A stretch of 64,000 nucleotides of DNA from contig NZ_CP013021.1 of assembly GCF_001420915.1 (NCBI RefSeq), forward strand, positions 3,940,501 to 4,004,500, written 5' to 3'. The notes under the pieces were generated by a model. The model worked only from the letters and a program-made list of their open reading frames with translations, had not been told where the DNA came from and did not search any database. Shown piece by piece: positions 40,522 through 49,287 of the stretch. A program made the translations under genes and the position numbers. Position 1 is the stretch's first letter; each line of letters begins with the position of its first letter. This DNA comes from Agarivorans gilvus (GTDB lineage: Bacteria > Pseudomonadota > Gammaproteobacteria > Enterobacterales > Celerinatantimonadaceae).

Positions 40522-42390
40522 ATGAATACACGACCAAAACTGGCGGGCTTTTTGTCGCATCCGCCTAAGTATATGATTAGCCTAATGTTTTGGCTATTAG
40601 CTTTAGCTTCATTGTGGTTAGGCAATGCCTATGCCGCCACCTTAGAGCCAGAAGTGAGCAATGGCGTTGCCGGTGCCTTGAGTTACCTCGCGCAAAACCC
40701 ATTCGCCTACCTATTTTTAACCCTGGCGATTGGCTACCCTCTTGGCCGAATCACTGTGGGTGGTATTTGCCTAGGGGCCACCGCCGGTACCTTGGTCACT
40801 GGTATTTTGATTGCTTTAGCATCAAGTGCCATATACGGCATTACCTATGATATTCCTGGCCTAGTAGAAGACATCTTCTTGATGTTGTTTATGTACGCCT
40901 TGGGAATGCGGGTTGGGCCTCAGTTCTTCTCGGGCTTAGCTCGTGGCGGGTTCGACTTCGTAATGATTGGTTTAATTGTTGTTTTCTCTAACTTCTTAAT
41001 CGTTTTCTTTGGCGTTAAGGTGTTGGATCTAGGCCCTGGCTACGCAGCCGGTATTATCTCTGGTAGTTATACTGTTACTGCGGTAATGGGCGTGGCTCAA
41101 TCTGCCGTTTCTACTGGTGCTTTCCAACTTCCAGAAGGCGTTACTGCCGATATGGTAGGTGCCAATATGGCGGCCGGTTATGCGATTAGCTACGTGCTTT
41201 CTTCAATCTTCATCATCTTGTTGGTGAAATACTTACCCAGAATGTTTGGTAAAGATGCAGTAGCCGAAGCGATCAAAGCAGAGCAAGAATTTAGTGGTGG
41301 TGAAGACGGTGGCGCCTTACCAGGCACAGCGGGTACCTCGCTATTGGGCTTTACCGACAAGCAAATTCGCTCTTATGTGGTAGAGCATGAAGAATTGGTG
41401 GGTCTATCTGTTAGCCAACTATTTAAAAAGAACCCGCACGCGGCCATTTTAAAAGTGGTACGTGGTGACGAAGTGATTGATGCACAAGCCGATCCTAAGT
41501 TACAGATGGGCGATGTTGTAGGTGTAATGGGTGAATACAACCTATTGCTCAGCGGCAGCGACAAAGTGGGTAATGAAGTGGCTGAACCTCGTGCTCGCAT
41601 GGTCGATATTGAAGTAGCAGACGTGCACGTAGGTAAATCTAGCTTTGCTGGTAAAACCTTGACCGAATTAGGCCAAGAGCTTGGTTTTGGTGTACACCTA
41701 AAATCATTGTTTAGAGCCGGTGTGGCAATTCCTCACTTACCTAAAACTGTGGTAGAAAAAGGCGACGTATTGCGTCTTGCTGGCCCAGCTTGGTGTGTAG
41801 AGCAAGCAGCTAAAGCCTTAAAAGCTAAACCGATTGTTGAAAGTACTTATACCGAAGTGTCATTCATGTCTCTAGCCTTGTTTGTGGGCTTTGTGATTGG
41901 TCACGCTAGCGTTGAAATTAGCGGTATTCCTTTTGCCTTGGGTACTTCTGCCGGTTGTATGTTAATGGGTATCTTCGTTTCTTGGTTACGTACTCGTAAT
42001 CCTGACTTTGGTGGCCCAATGAGTGAAGGCGCACGTTCTTTCTTAAACGATATTGGCTTAAGTTTGTTTGTTGCGGTATTGGCGGCAGGTGTAGGACCTA
42101 AAATCATGTCTTCTTTCCAAGGCACAGTAGTGATTTGGATTGCAGTATTGGGCTTGTTAGGTGCGTTAGTTCCTCCTTTCTTGGCTTGGTTATATGGTTA
42201 CTACATTCGCAAAATGAACCCAGTGGTATTGGCTGGTGCCTGTGCCGGTGGTCGTAACAGCACCCCAGCACTGAACGGCATTCAAGATATCTCTAAAAGT
42301 GGTATTGCCGCAGTAGCCTACCCAGTACCTTATGCACTGACTTCTGCAGTGGTATTGATCCTCGGTTACATTGCGATGGTGTTCTCATAA
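40522..42390 (+). CDS. AspT/YidE/YbjL-family antiporter
   Basis: 622 residues of the aspartate:alanine exchanger family. Two homologous membrane blocks (about residues 60-240 and 455-620) flank two RCK_C/TrkA-C cytoplasmic domains (about 280-440; VVRGDEVIDAQADPKLQMGDVVGVMGE and LRLAGPAW). Repeated glycine-rich motifs GGICLGATAGTLVTG and GACAGGRNSTPALNGI are typical. AspT exchanges aspartate for alanine in a decarboxylase-driven cycle; next to gadB the likely exchange is glutamate in, GABA out. That substrate is inferred from gene order. The frame is intact. Confidence 0.86.
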   Translation: MNTRPKLAGFLSHPPKYMISLMFWLLALASLWLGNAYAATLEPEVSNGVAGALSYLAQNPFAYLFLTLAIGYPLGRITVGGICLGATAGTLVTGILIALASSAIYGITYDIPGLVEDIFLMLFMYALGMRVGPQFFSGLARGGFDFVMIGLIVVFSNFLIVFFGVKVLDLGPGYAAGIISGSYTVTAVMGVAQSAVSTGAFQLPEGVTADMVGANMAAGYAISYVLSSIFIILLVKYLPRMFGKDAVAEAIKAEQEFSGGEDGGALPGTAGTSLLGFTDKQIRSYVVEHEELVGLSVSQLFKKNPHAAILKVVRGDEVIDAQADPKLQMGDVVGVMGEYNLLLSGSDKVGNEVAEPRARMVDIEVADVHVGKSSFAGKTLTELGQELGFGVHLKSLFRAGVAIPHLPKTVVEKGDVLRLAGPAWCVEQAAKALKAKPIVESTYTEVSFMSLALFVGFVIGHASVEISGIPFALGTSAGCMLMGIFVSWLRTRNPDFGGPMSEGARSFLNDIGLSLFVAVLAAGVGPKIMSSFQGTVVIWIAVLGLLGALVPPFLAWLYGYYIRKMNPVVLAGACAGGRNSTPALNGIQDISKSGIAAVAYPVPYALTSAVVLILGYIAMVFS

Positions 42391-42423
42391 GCTTAGTGAT
42401 TAAGCGATGAAAACTTAAGTATT

Positions 42424-42470
42424 AAGCCTTAACCGTGTACTGATTGCATTGTTAAGGCTTTTCTTTTTTT
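42424..42470 (+). terminator. terminator of the antiporter gene
   Basis: AAGCCTTAAC (42424-42433) and GTTAAGGCTT (42451-42460), then TTCTTTTTTT. Confidence 0.8.
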
Positions 42471-42484
42471 AGTGGAGGCCGAGC

Positions 42485-43135
42485 ATGCGCTCTGTGTCGA
42501 CAGTACATATTGCCGTTAACGTAATGCGTGCGCGGCTGACCTTGATTAGTTTTAACATTGCCATTGTATCGTTTCAGTTGTCGCAGCGCTTTAACATGGC
42601 AGGGGGCATAGACATCCCCGGTTTTAACCATCCTTTGCATTTTCGAGTTAGCATGGCCTTGCTGTTGGCCTTAGCCTTGAGCTTACTGGCGGTGGTGGCG
42701 TTTATTAGTTCATCGGCCTTAGATGAGGTGGGGGCGTGTGACCACTGGTCATTCATTTTGGGTGACTTGTTTATGTACCTTGCCTTGGCTAATACCGTTA
42801 CTGGTTTTTTCTCGCCATTGAATGACAGCCTTAACCTAGTGGTTCAACAAATACCCGCACAAGCCTCACAAGCAGAGTTACTGCGTAAAGCGGTATTCTA
42901 TTTAGGCAGTGTGGCTTGGTTGGCGGCCATTTATCTGGGGCCGCTAGTGAGCCTGCTACGTTCACCATTTTCTAAGCGGCTAAATTTGCGCATGGCGCTG
43001 CTCTATGTGGGCTTGTTGCTAGTGATGTTCTGGCTCAATTATCAGGTGGAATTGTTTGAGCTTAGTAATAGCGGGTCTGCGTCATTGCTATTACCGCGTT
43101 TTGTTTTTGAGTTTTTTCAACCCTTAGTCTGGTAG
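42485..43135 (+). CDS. four-helix membrane protein of unknown function
   Basis: 216 residues with hydrophobic stretches near 56-76, 92-108, 140-160 and 172-186. No conserved motif recognised. The frame is long and the codon use fits the neighbourhood; GGAGG lies just upstream of the start. It follows the AspT gene's terminator and may use its own promoter. Function unknown. Confidence 0.6.
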   Translation: MRSVSTVHIAVNVMRARLTLISFNIAIVSFQLSQRFNMAGGIDIPGFNHPLHFRVSMALLLALALSLLAVVAFISSSALDEVGACDHWSFILGDLFMYLALANTVTGFFSPLNDSLNLVVQQIPAQASQAELLRKAVFYLGSVAWLAAIYLGPLVSLLRSPFSKRLNLRMALLYVGLLLVMFWLNYQVELFELSNSGSASLLLPRFVFEFFQPLVW

Positions 43136-43400
43136 GCAACCGCACTATAAGTGCGCTATAGCAGGCGCACTGCCGCTGGTGGGTTTAGCTAAGTCTTTGT
43201 CTTAACTATTAGTTCGTGGACCATTTTATGCTGCAAAGCCCGCTATTTTCGTTGTTTTATTAGTCTGCTGTTTCCGCGCTGGTAGTGACTTTTTGCCTAA
43301 AAATCGGGCACTTAGCCTGAGTATTCTAAGGTTAGGCTATTTCAATGTATTAGCACCACAGTTAGAATGAGACGTTGTTTTCTGTTGTGGATGAAATTTA

Positions 43401-44856
43401 GTGAAGCAGTCTCACCCCAAAACGGCGAACTCACCAGCATCACCTCGCGTGGCGGTTGTTGGTGGGGAATAGCAGGCTCTGCTGCTGCCCTAAAGTTAGC
43501 CGAGCTTGGTGTTCAGGTTAGCTTGTTTGAAGCTGGCCCTAGCTTAGTTAATGGGCCTCCGGCCTGTCACTTACATGCGGGGGGCAATCTGTATCGTGAG
43601 ATTTCTGATCAGCAGTGCCTAAAGCTGTTAGAGCAATCCATCCATACGCTGCGGGTATTTCCTCATGCACTAAATCGCCGCCCCACAGTGATTGCTGTAC
43701 CCAATAATGACCCCGGCGACCCCAACGCCTTGTTGCCGCGTTTGCAAAAGCTGCAAGCTCACTATGCCGAGCTGGTGGCTCTGCACCCCAATAACCAGCA
43801 ACTTGGCCCAGTTGAGGACTACTACCGTTTATATTCGCGTGAAGACTTACAAGCCTTGGCGGAATTAGCGATACCCGACACCCCACAAAGCTTAGATGAT
43901 TGGATGATCCCAGTGGCGAAACAACTGGATCTGGCTGCCTTTAAGTTTCCCTTTGTGCAAGTGCAGGAATACGGCTTAAGCTTGTTGCGCATTGCCGCAA
44001 CCGTGAGTTTGGCTACCCAGCGCTTAGCCCAATGCCAAGTGCTTACCAATACCAAGGTGACCCATATTGAGCAAGTGGGAGGCTCCAGCCCTCGTTGGCG
44101 GGTGGATTACCAAAGCGAGCAGGGTGAGCAGAGCATCGAGGTAGATTATCTGATTAATGCCTGTGGCTATCGTAGTGGGCGACTCGACGACATGGCCAAG
44201 TTGACTCGCCATCGCATGGTGGAATTTAAAGCCGCCTATTTGGCCAAGTGGCCTAGCCAACAAGGGCGCTGGCCCGAGTTAGTTGTGCATGGCCAACGTG
44301 GAACGCCCAATGGTATGGCCCAGCTTACACCCTATCCCGATGGCATTTTTCAGCTGCATGGCATGACCGATACTATCACCTTGTTTAAAGGTGGCTTGGT
44401 GAAATCCAGTGACAATAGTGCTCAGCCGGAGCTGAGCCCTTGTTAAGTCGTAAATTAACCCAAGGTTGGCGACCAGAAGAGATAGCAGAGCGAACGAGTG
44501 AAGCGGTAAAACATATGGCGCGTTATTTACCCAGTTTTAGTGATGCCTGCGTGGCGGGGCGGCCCTTGTTTGGTGCCCAGCAAATTCCTGGGGATGATCC
44601 AAGCCTACGTGCCGCTAGTGTGTCGTTTGATAAGGCCCACTATGCTCGTACCGAGATTGTTAAGTTCTCCTCGGCGCTACATGCCGCAGAGCAGATTATT
44701 GATAATATTCGTCAGCAGGGTTTGTTGCTAGGCAAGCCAGAGGGCTCGGCCATGACCGAGTTACGTTGCACTCAGGGGCTGAGTTACCAGCAGGTCTTGG
44801 ACTTGGCTGAGCAGCTAGCCGAGCAGCGTAACTATCCGCTGGCTTTGGCCCGTTAG
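43401..44856 (+). CDS. FAD-dependent oxidoreductase, broken by two one-base frameshifts
   Basis: Three frame segments make one protein of about 485 residues. A GTG at 43401 opens MKQSHPKTANSPASPRVAVVG. One extra G in GGGG at 43464-43467 restores the dinucleotide-binding VVGGGIAGSAAALKLAELGVQVSLFEAG. The central part reads on to ELSP, where one extra C in CCC at 44437-44439 restores ELSPLLSRKLTQGW and the end at 44856. The GxGxxG and the E ending beta-2 show a Rossmann FAD fold. Residues LINACGYRSGRLDD fit the second FAD contact. Substrate unknown. Both lesions are in G/C runs, so sequencing error is likely. Confidence 0.78.
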
Positions 44857-44871
44857 GCATTAATTGGGTTG

Positions 44872-44900
44872 CAGAGGCTAGCGTGGCTAGCCTCTGTTTT
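44872..44900. terminator. terminator between convergent genes
   Basis: CAGAGGCTAGC (44872-44882) and GCTAGCCTCTG (44886-44896), loop GTG, then TTTT. Serves the FAD oxidoreductase and probably the convergent DUF2167 gene. Confidence 0.8.
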
Positions 44901-44916
44901 ATCAGCAGCTATTGGC

Positions 44917-45806
44917 TTATTTGCTTTTAAATAGCTTTTTAAGGAAGGCGCCAACTCCTGCTAAAAGGATGATGCCGAACTTTTTCAAGAATAAAAAAGC
45001 GGCGGCTAAAAAGCCGGTTTTAGCTACCGCCTTACCCGCCACCAAAGCACCTAAACCATAGGCGGCTACCTTGTCGATGCTAGGGTCAAACTCTTCATAA
45101 CGAGAGTCTTTTTGAAACTCAGCCATGGCTACTACGGTGTTTAATTGCGAGTCAATCAGCTGTTTTTGATCCATGCCTGCGATGAAATTCAATACTAGAA
45201 CACCCTTTCTACCGAGTACTCGAATGTTGTAGTTGAGGGTATTGGTTTCCGAGTCCCCAAATTTAATTTCTTTGGCCCAATGTAGTTTGTGAGCGGCCTT
45301 GTCGTAGTATGGTGGCGCAGCCCAGCCTACTAACTCAATAGCTTCGTAGCCTTGCTCCATTCGCTGTTCGCTAGCGTCGGCGGTATCTTGCTTCATTTGC
45401 GAGAGCAAGTCGCCATAATCGATGTCATCGGCATCTTCATCAGACACATACCCGTCTTCTTCATACTCGATGGTCACGCCCCAAGAGTCATCATCAAAGG
45501 GAGTGCTTTCTGCGGGAAATAACATGCCTAAAGTATCTAAACCCGAGCCCGGGGATTTCCCCATACCTCCACCAATACCTTCTCGGTATCAATTGCATCT
45601 AAATAGTAGAAACTATCTGGTACGGTGAGTTTGGCGATACCATTTTGCAGCTCAATTTCGCCGCTTTTTCTATCTAATGAATCCCAGATTTGTTGCATCT
45701 CGATGATGTATTGTTCTTGTTCTGGGCTTAATTGTGATTCTTCAGCAAAGGTGCTGGGCGCAAAAAGCATCGCCATACACAGCAGCAGCTTTCCTATTAT
45801 GTTCAT
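44917..45806 (-). CDS. DUF2167 membrane protein, split by a one-base frameshift
   Basis: The upstream segment (45806 to about 45540) has a signal peptide (MNIIGKLLLCMAMLFAPSTFA) and QNGIAKLTVPDSFYYLDAIDTEKVLVEVWGNP. The second segment continues PGSGLDTLGMLFPAESTPFDDDSWGVTIEYEEDGYVSDEDA and ends with a membrane helix and KKLFKSK. Adding one base to the run at 45551-45554 joins them as WGNPPGSGLDTLGMLFP, the DUF2167 signature. The whole is about 296 codons, normal for the family. Exported, C-terminally anchored; function unknown. Confidence 0.8.
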
Positions 45807-46077
45807 TGTTTTTTCCTTGTATAGAGACTAGGTAGAGCTTAACGGATCCCTTCGTTATCCTAGTTATTTGAGATGAGTTAGCGCGCTGGCTTAGCTGTAA
45901 GCGCGCAGCTCAAGCTTACCTGAAACAGTACAATAGAAGTGCTTCTTTATTCACAAAAATATTAATATTTTCTAATGCTTGGACAAGTAAATACAGAATG
46001 AGGCGCCAGCAAATAGCTAAGCTGATTGCCATTGGATGATTTCTCAACCTTATGGGCTGGCTGCTTAGAACAGAGCA

Positions 46078-46286
46078 CTATCGTAATATTTTTAGTGTCA
46101 GCCTTTGGGCTAAGGGCGAAGTAAAGAAAGAAATGAGCGCGGCCGCTGGCCAAGCCATTGCAAATGCATGCCCCATAAACTGATGAAGCCTATGGCTGCG
46201 CCTAAGTTGATGTAAGTTATCCACAAAGTCATCAAAGATGACAAAAAGAAAGACATGATAAGCGTAAATACTATGCGTTGTTTCAT
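46078..46286 (-). CDS. DUF2798 small membrane protein, split by a one-base frameshift
   Basis: On the minus strand an ATG at 46286 opens MKQRIVFTLIMSFFLSSLMTLWITYINLGAAIGFISLW. Adding one G to the GGGG at 46171-46174 gives GHAFAMAWPAAALISFFTSPLAQRL and a stop at 46078. That is a standard two-helix DUF2798 protein of about 70 residues (conserved F-L-S-x-x-M-T-x-W and A-W-P-A-A). Function unknown; such genes often sit divergent from a LysR regulator, as here. Confidence 0.65.
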
Positions 46287-46392
46287 CGTTTAATTCCTGA
46301 ACTTGTTTGAGCTTATGCAGGAGACTATAGTTGCGCTTATAAATGATTTAAATAGGCTTATATGGTTCTTTAAAACCCATATATGGTTTTAT

Positions 46393-47274
46393 ATGCATGA
46401 TAACATCTCACTTTTTATTGCTGTTGTTCAAGCGGGTAGTTTCAAAGCCGCCAGTAAATTGTTACATATTCCGGCGTCCACCATTGGCAGGCGGATTAAA
46501 CAACTAGAGACAGAGTTTGGCTGTAAGCTATTAAGCAGAAATAGCCATACCTTTGACATGACACGGGAGGGGCGAAAGCTTTACCAAAGCGCCGGTTTTC
46601 ATATTAACGCCTTAGATTCCATTGCGAATGAGCTAAGACAAGATATTGCCGGCGAGGTCGGTCTAATCAAACTATTAGCGCCCACTAACTTAATGGCGAG
46701 TCACCTGCAAAAAATACTGGCTCAGTTCTTAATCGCTCACCCGAATATTCAATTAGAGCTGGAGCTGAGCAATACATTAGCACGCTTTCATGCCACCAAC
46801 GCCGATTTGGCTATACGAGTGGGTAGGCAAGCCGATTCAGATTTAACTCAATACAAATTGGGAACGATTCAGACCTTTCTGGTGGCTAGCCCTAGCTACC
46901 TGCAGTCTTCCACTGCGCTGGTGGAGCCAAAGGCGCTAGAGCAACATCAGCTTATTGTGGTTTCCCCGCTGCCTAGTTGGCTCCTATTTGACAACTTAGA
47001 CTCTTCCGTTCAATTCACCTTTAAGCCAGCAACGCAGCGGGTGTTAGTTAACGACTTAAACGTGGCGAAACAGTTTGCGGTAGACGGACTGGGGATTGCT
47101 CTACTACCGCAAACTGAAGTCAAACAAGAACTGCTTTCAGGAGATCTAGTTCGTGCCTTGCCCGATTGGCATGGCGTTGAGCGTGATGTTTATGCGGTGT
47201 GGTATCGGCGACAGCTGTTGAGTACTCGAGCTGCTAAGCTGATTGATTATTTGCAAAGCCATGCAAATTTTTAA
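46393..47274 (+). CDS. LysR-family regulator
   Basis: 293 residues. HTH: MHDNISLFIAVVQAGSFKAASKLLHIPASTIGRRIKQLETEFGCKLL. The effector domain follows from about residue 85 (GLIKLLAPTNLMASHLQKILAQF). The ATG at 46393 is chosen because the family begins right there; an upstream extension to 46303 is not conserved. Divergent from the DUF2798 gene, with AT-rich palindromic sequence (around 46350-46390) between them that probably holds the LysR site. Likely target: the DUF2798 gene and itself. Confidence 0.87.
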   Translation: MHDNISLFIAVVQAGSFKAASKLLHIPASTIGRRIKQLETEFGCKLLSRNSHTFDMTREGRKLYQSAGFHINALDSIANELRQDIAGEVGLIKLLAPTNLMASHLQKILAQFLIAHPNIQLELELSNTLARFHATNADLAIRVGRQADSDLTQYKLGTIQTFLVASPSYLQSSTALVEPKALEQHQLIVVSPLPSWLLFDNLDSSVQFTFKPATQRVLVNDLNVAKQFAVDGLGIALLPQTEVKQELLSGDLVRALPDWHGVERDVYAVWYRRQLLSTRAAKLIDYLQSHANF

Positions 47275-47370
47275 GGTAATAGTTAAAGGCATGCTAACTG
47301 GCTCGGTGCTGTTAAGCCTCTATAAGGGCATTTAGCGATATGACAGGCGAGCCAGTTTAGCCGTATTGCA

Positions 47371-47538
47371 CTAGTTAATACTTTCTAAGACCAAGGCGAA
47401 TTTTTCTGGAATGTAAGCGCGCTCTTTTAGGTTATAGACACTGGTTAAGGAACAATTGGCCTTCATGGCAAATACCGAAGGTGGGATGCCTTTTTTACGT
47501 AGTACTTTCCAAAATTGTTTTCCATTAAGCGTGCTCAT
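47371..47538 (-). CDS. small conserved-looking protein, 55 residues
   Basis: ATG at 47538 with GAGGG seven bases upstream, stop at 47371. The product starts MSTLNGKQFWKVLRKKG and ends FALVLESIN. It is basic, with a short helix-turn-helix-like pattern (KGIPPSVFAMKANCSLTSVYNLKER). It resembles the N-terminal HTH of small DNA-binding proteins, but I cannot name a family. It is supported by ribosome site, codon use and an otherwise empty 690-base gap. Confidence 0.5.
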   Translation of the reverse strand: MSTLNGKQFWKVLRKKGIPPSVFAMKANCSLTSVYNLKERAYIPEKFALVLESIN

Positions 47539-47920
47539 CTGTTTACCCTCAATGCTGATTTCATAGTGTTTAAGTTAGAGCTGGCCTCATGCCGCCCCTG
47601 TTAATGCGCGCTATTAAACGTGAGTTTTATGACAGCTTAATGACGAAATGATGGGGCGTTTAAGGTGGTGCAGAAAGATCCTTGATAAATCTGTTAGGCT
47701 GGGTGATGAACCAGTTCTATAGACTGGTAAAATCTCTACCTCTGTTCTCGTCGCAATGACGTACTCATTTGAAATTTAATAATTTTTCCATGGTTTTCCA
47801 TTTTAAATACGATTCTTGTACGGGTGATGTTGACCTTAGCTCTCCACACTATTTCAGCCATATTTTTAGTATTTTTTTACAAGAGTTGATTTTTTTGTTT
47901 ACTTACACCTTGTTGGTAAA
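47539..47920. other. non-coding gap
   Basis: About 380 bases with no open frame of interest. AT-rich from 47760 on, with runs of T near 47870-47900 that lead into the Fur-boxed promoter of the iron operon. No other element recognised. Confidence 0.4.
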
Positions 47921-47939
47921 GATAATGATAATAATTATC
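47921..47939 (+). promoter_or_regulatory. Fur box
   Basis: GATAATGATAATAATTATC matches the 19-bp Fur consensus (GATAATGATAATCATTATC) at 18 of 19 positions, 24 bases before the imelysin start. Indicates iron repression of the four-gene operon. Confidence 0.85.
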
Positions 47940-47963
47940 ATGTAGATTGTGAAAAGGATGACC

Positions 47964-49205
47964 ATGCGCTTATTAAGCACCCTGATAGGATCAACCCTGC
48001 TGCTGGCCAACGTTGCCTCTGCAGCAGTAAACCAACAGCAAGTCGTAGCTCATTATGCAGAGCTAGCCCACGCGGTATACAGTGACTCTTTAAGTTCTGC
48101 GCAAACCTTACAACAAGCTAGCCAACAATTGATTGAGCACCCTTCGGCAGAAAACCTCGCAGCAGCGAAACAAGCTTGGAAAGAAGCGCGTCGTTTTTAC
48201 CAGCAAAGTGAAGTATTCCGCTTTGGTAATCCAATTGTCGACGAATGGGAAGGGCAGCTAAATGCTTGGCCTTTAGACGAGGGGTTGATCGATTACGTTG
48301 CGGCTGATTACCAATATGAATTGGGTAACCCCGGTGCCACTGCCAATATTATTGCGAATACCAGCCTAAAAGTGGGTGAGCAAAGCATCGACTTGAGCAA
48401 AATTACTCCTGAGCTGCTGGCTTCATTAAATGAATTAGCGGGTTCAGAGGCGAACGTAGCTACCGGTTATCATGCGGTAGAGTTTTTACTATGGGGCCAA
48501 GACCTACACGGTAGCCAAGCAGGTGCGGGCGAGCGCCCTTATACCGATTACCTGCAAGGTAGTGGCTGTACCAATGGCCACTGTGAGCGTCGCGCCGAGT
48601 ACTTAGCCGCGGTAACTCAGTTGTTAGTGGATGATTTAAGCTACATGAGTCAGCAATGGCAGCAAGGTGGTGAGTATCAAAGCCAGTTAGTGTCTGAGCC
48701 TAGCGAACAAGCACTGCGTCGCATGATGTTTGGTATGGGCAGCCTTTCTTTGGGTGAGTTAGCCGGTGAGCGCATGAAGGTGGCCTTAGAAGCTAACTCC
48801 ACCGAAGATGAACATGACTGCTTTAGCGACAATACCCATAACTCGCATTTCTATAATAACCAAGGTATTAGCAATGTTTACTTTGGCAGCTTCGAGCGTC
48901 TTGATGGCTCTACCTTAAGTGGCCCAAGCTTGGCCGACTTAGTGGCCCAGCAAGATCCACAAATAGCCAAAACCAATAAAATGAAGTTTGACGACTCTAT
49001 GGCTGAAACCGCCAAATTGGTGGTAAGTGCCGAGCAAAATGGGGTGTACTTCGACCAATTAATTGCGGCCGACAATGTTCAGGGGCATGAGTTGATTAAC
49101 GGTGCGATCCTCGCTCTCGTTGAGCAAACTCGAGCTATTGAACAGACTGCGCAAGTATTAGGCATTGAAAACTTGAATCCTGATACTGCCGACCATGAAT
49201 TTTAA
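47964..49205 (+). CDS. imelysin-family iron-regulated protein (IrpA-like)
   Basis: 413 residues with a Sec signal peptide (MRLLSTLIGSTLLLANVASAA). The imelysin G-x-H-x-x-E motif appears as TGYHAVEFLLWGQDL (about residue 175), and RPYTDYLQGSGCTNGHCERRAEYL follows. The start is the ATG at 47964 (AAAGGA five bases before), not the GTG at 47949. A Fur box lies just upstream. Imelysins are periplasmic iron-uptake proteins (IrpA, the EfeO M75 domain) whose exact step is debated. First gene of an operon with a di-haem oxidase, a second imelysin and a DUF1513 protein, an arrangement seen in many marine bacteria and pseudomonads. Confidence 0.9.
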   Translation: MRLLSTLIGSTLLLANVASAAVNQQQVVAHYAELAHAVYSDSLSSAQTLQQASQQLIEHPSAENLAAAKQAWKEARRFYQQSEVFRFGNPIVDEWEGQLNAWPLDEGLIDYVAADYQYELGNPGATANIIANTSLKVGEQSIDLSKITPELLASLNELAGSEANVATGYHAVEFLLWGQDLHGSQAGAGERPYTDYLQGSGCTNGHCERRAEYLAAVTQLLVDDLSYMSQQWQQGGEYQSQLVSEPSEQALRRMMFGMGSLSLGELAGERMKVALEANSTEDEHDCFSDNTHNSHFYNNQGISNVYFGSFERLDGSTLSGPSLADLVAQQDPQIAKTNKMKFDDSMAETAKLVVSAEQNGVYFDQLIAADNVQGHELINGAILALVEQTRAIEQTAQVLGIENLNPDTADHEF

Positions 49206-49226
49206 ATATTCGTAAGTTTAAATAAT

Positions 49227-49258
49227 CAAGGGAGCTTAGGCTCCCTTGCTGCGTTTTT
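49227..49258 (+). terminator. hairpin after the first imelysin gene
   Basis: CAAGGGAGC (49227-49235), loop TTAG, GCTCCCTTG (49240-49248), then CTGCGTTTTT. Probably a partial attenuator inside the iron operon. Confidence 0.6.
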
Positions 49259-49287
49259 GTAACAACAAGCAGGCATGGAGAGAACGC

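Noticed and set aside
45962..46153. 63-codon minus-strand open frame
   Set aside because: It overlaps the DUF2798 coding region in another frame, which explains the conserved sequence better.
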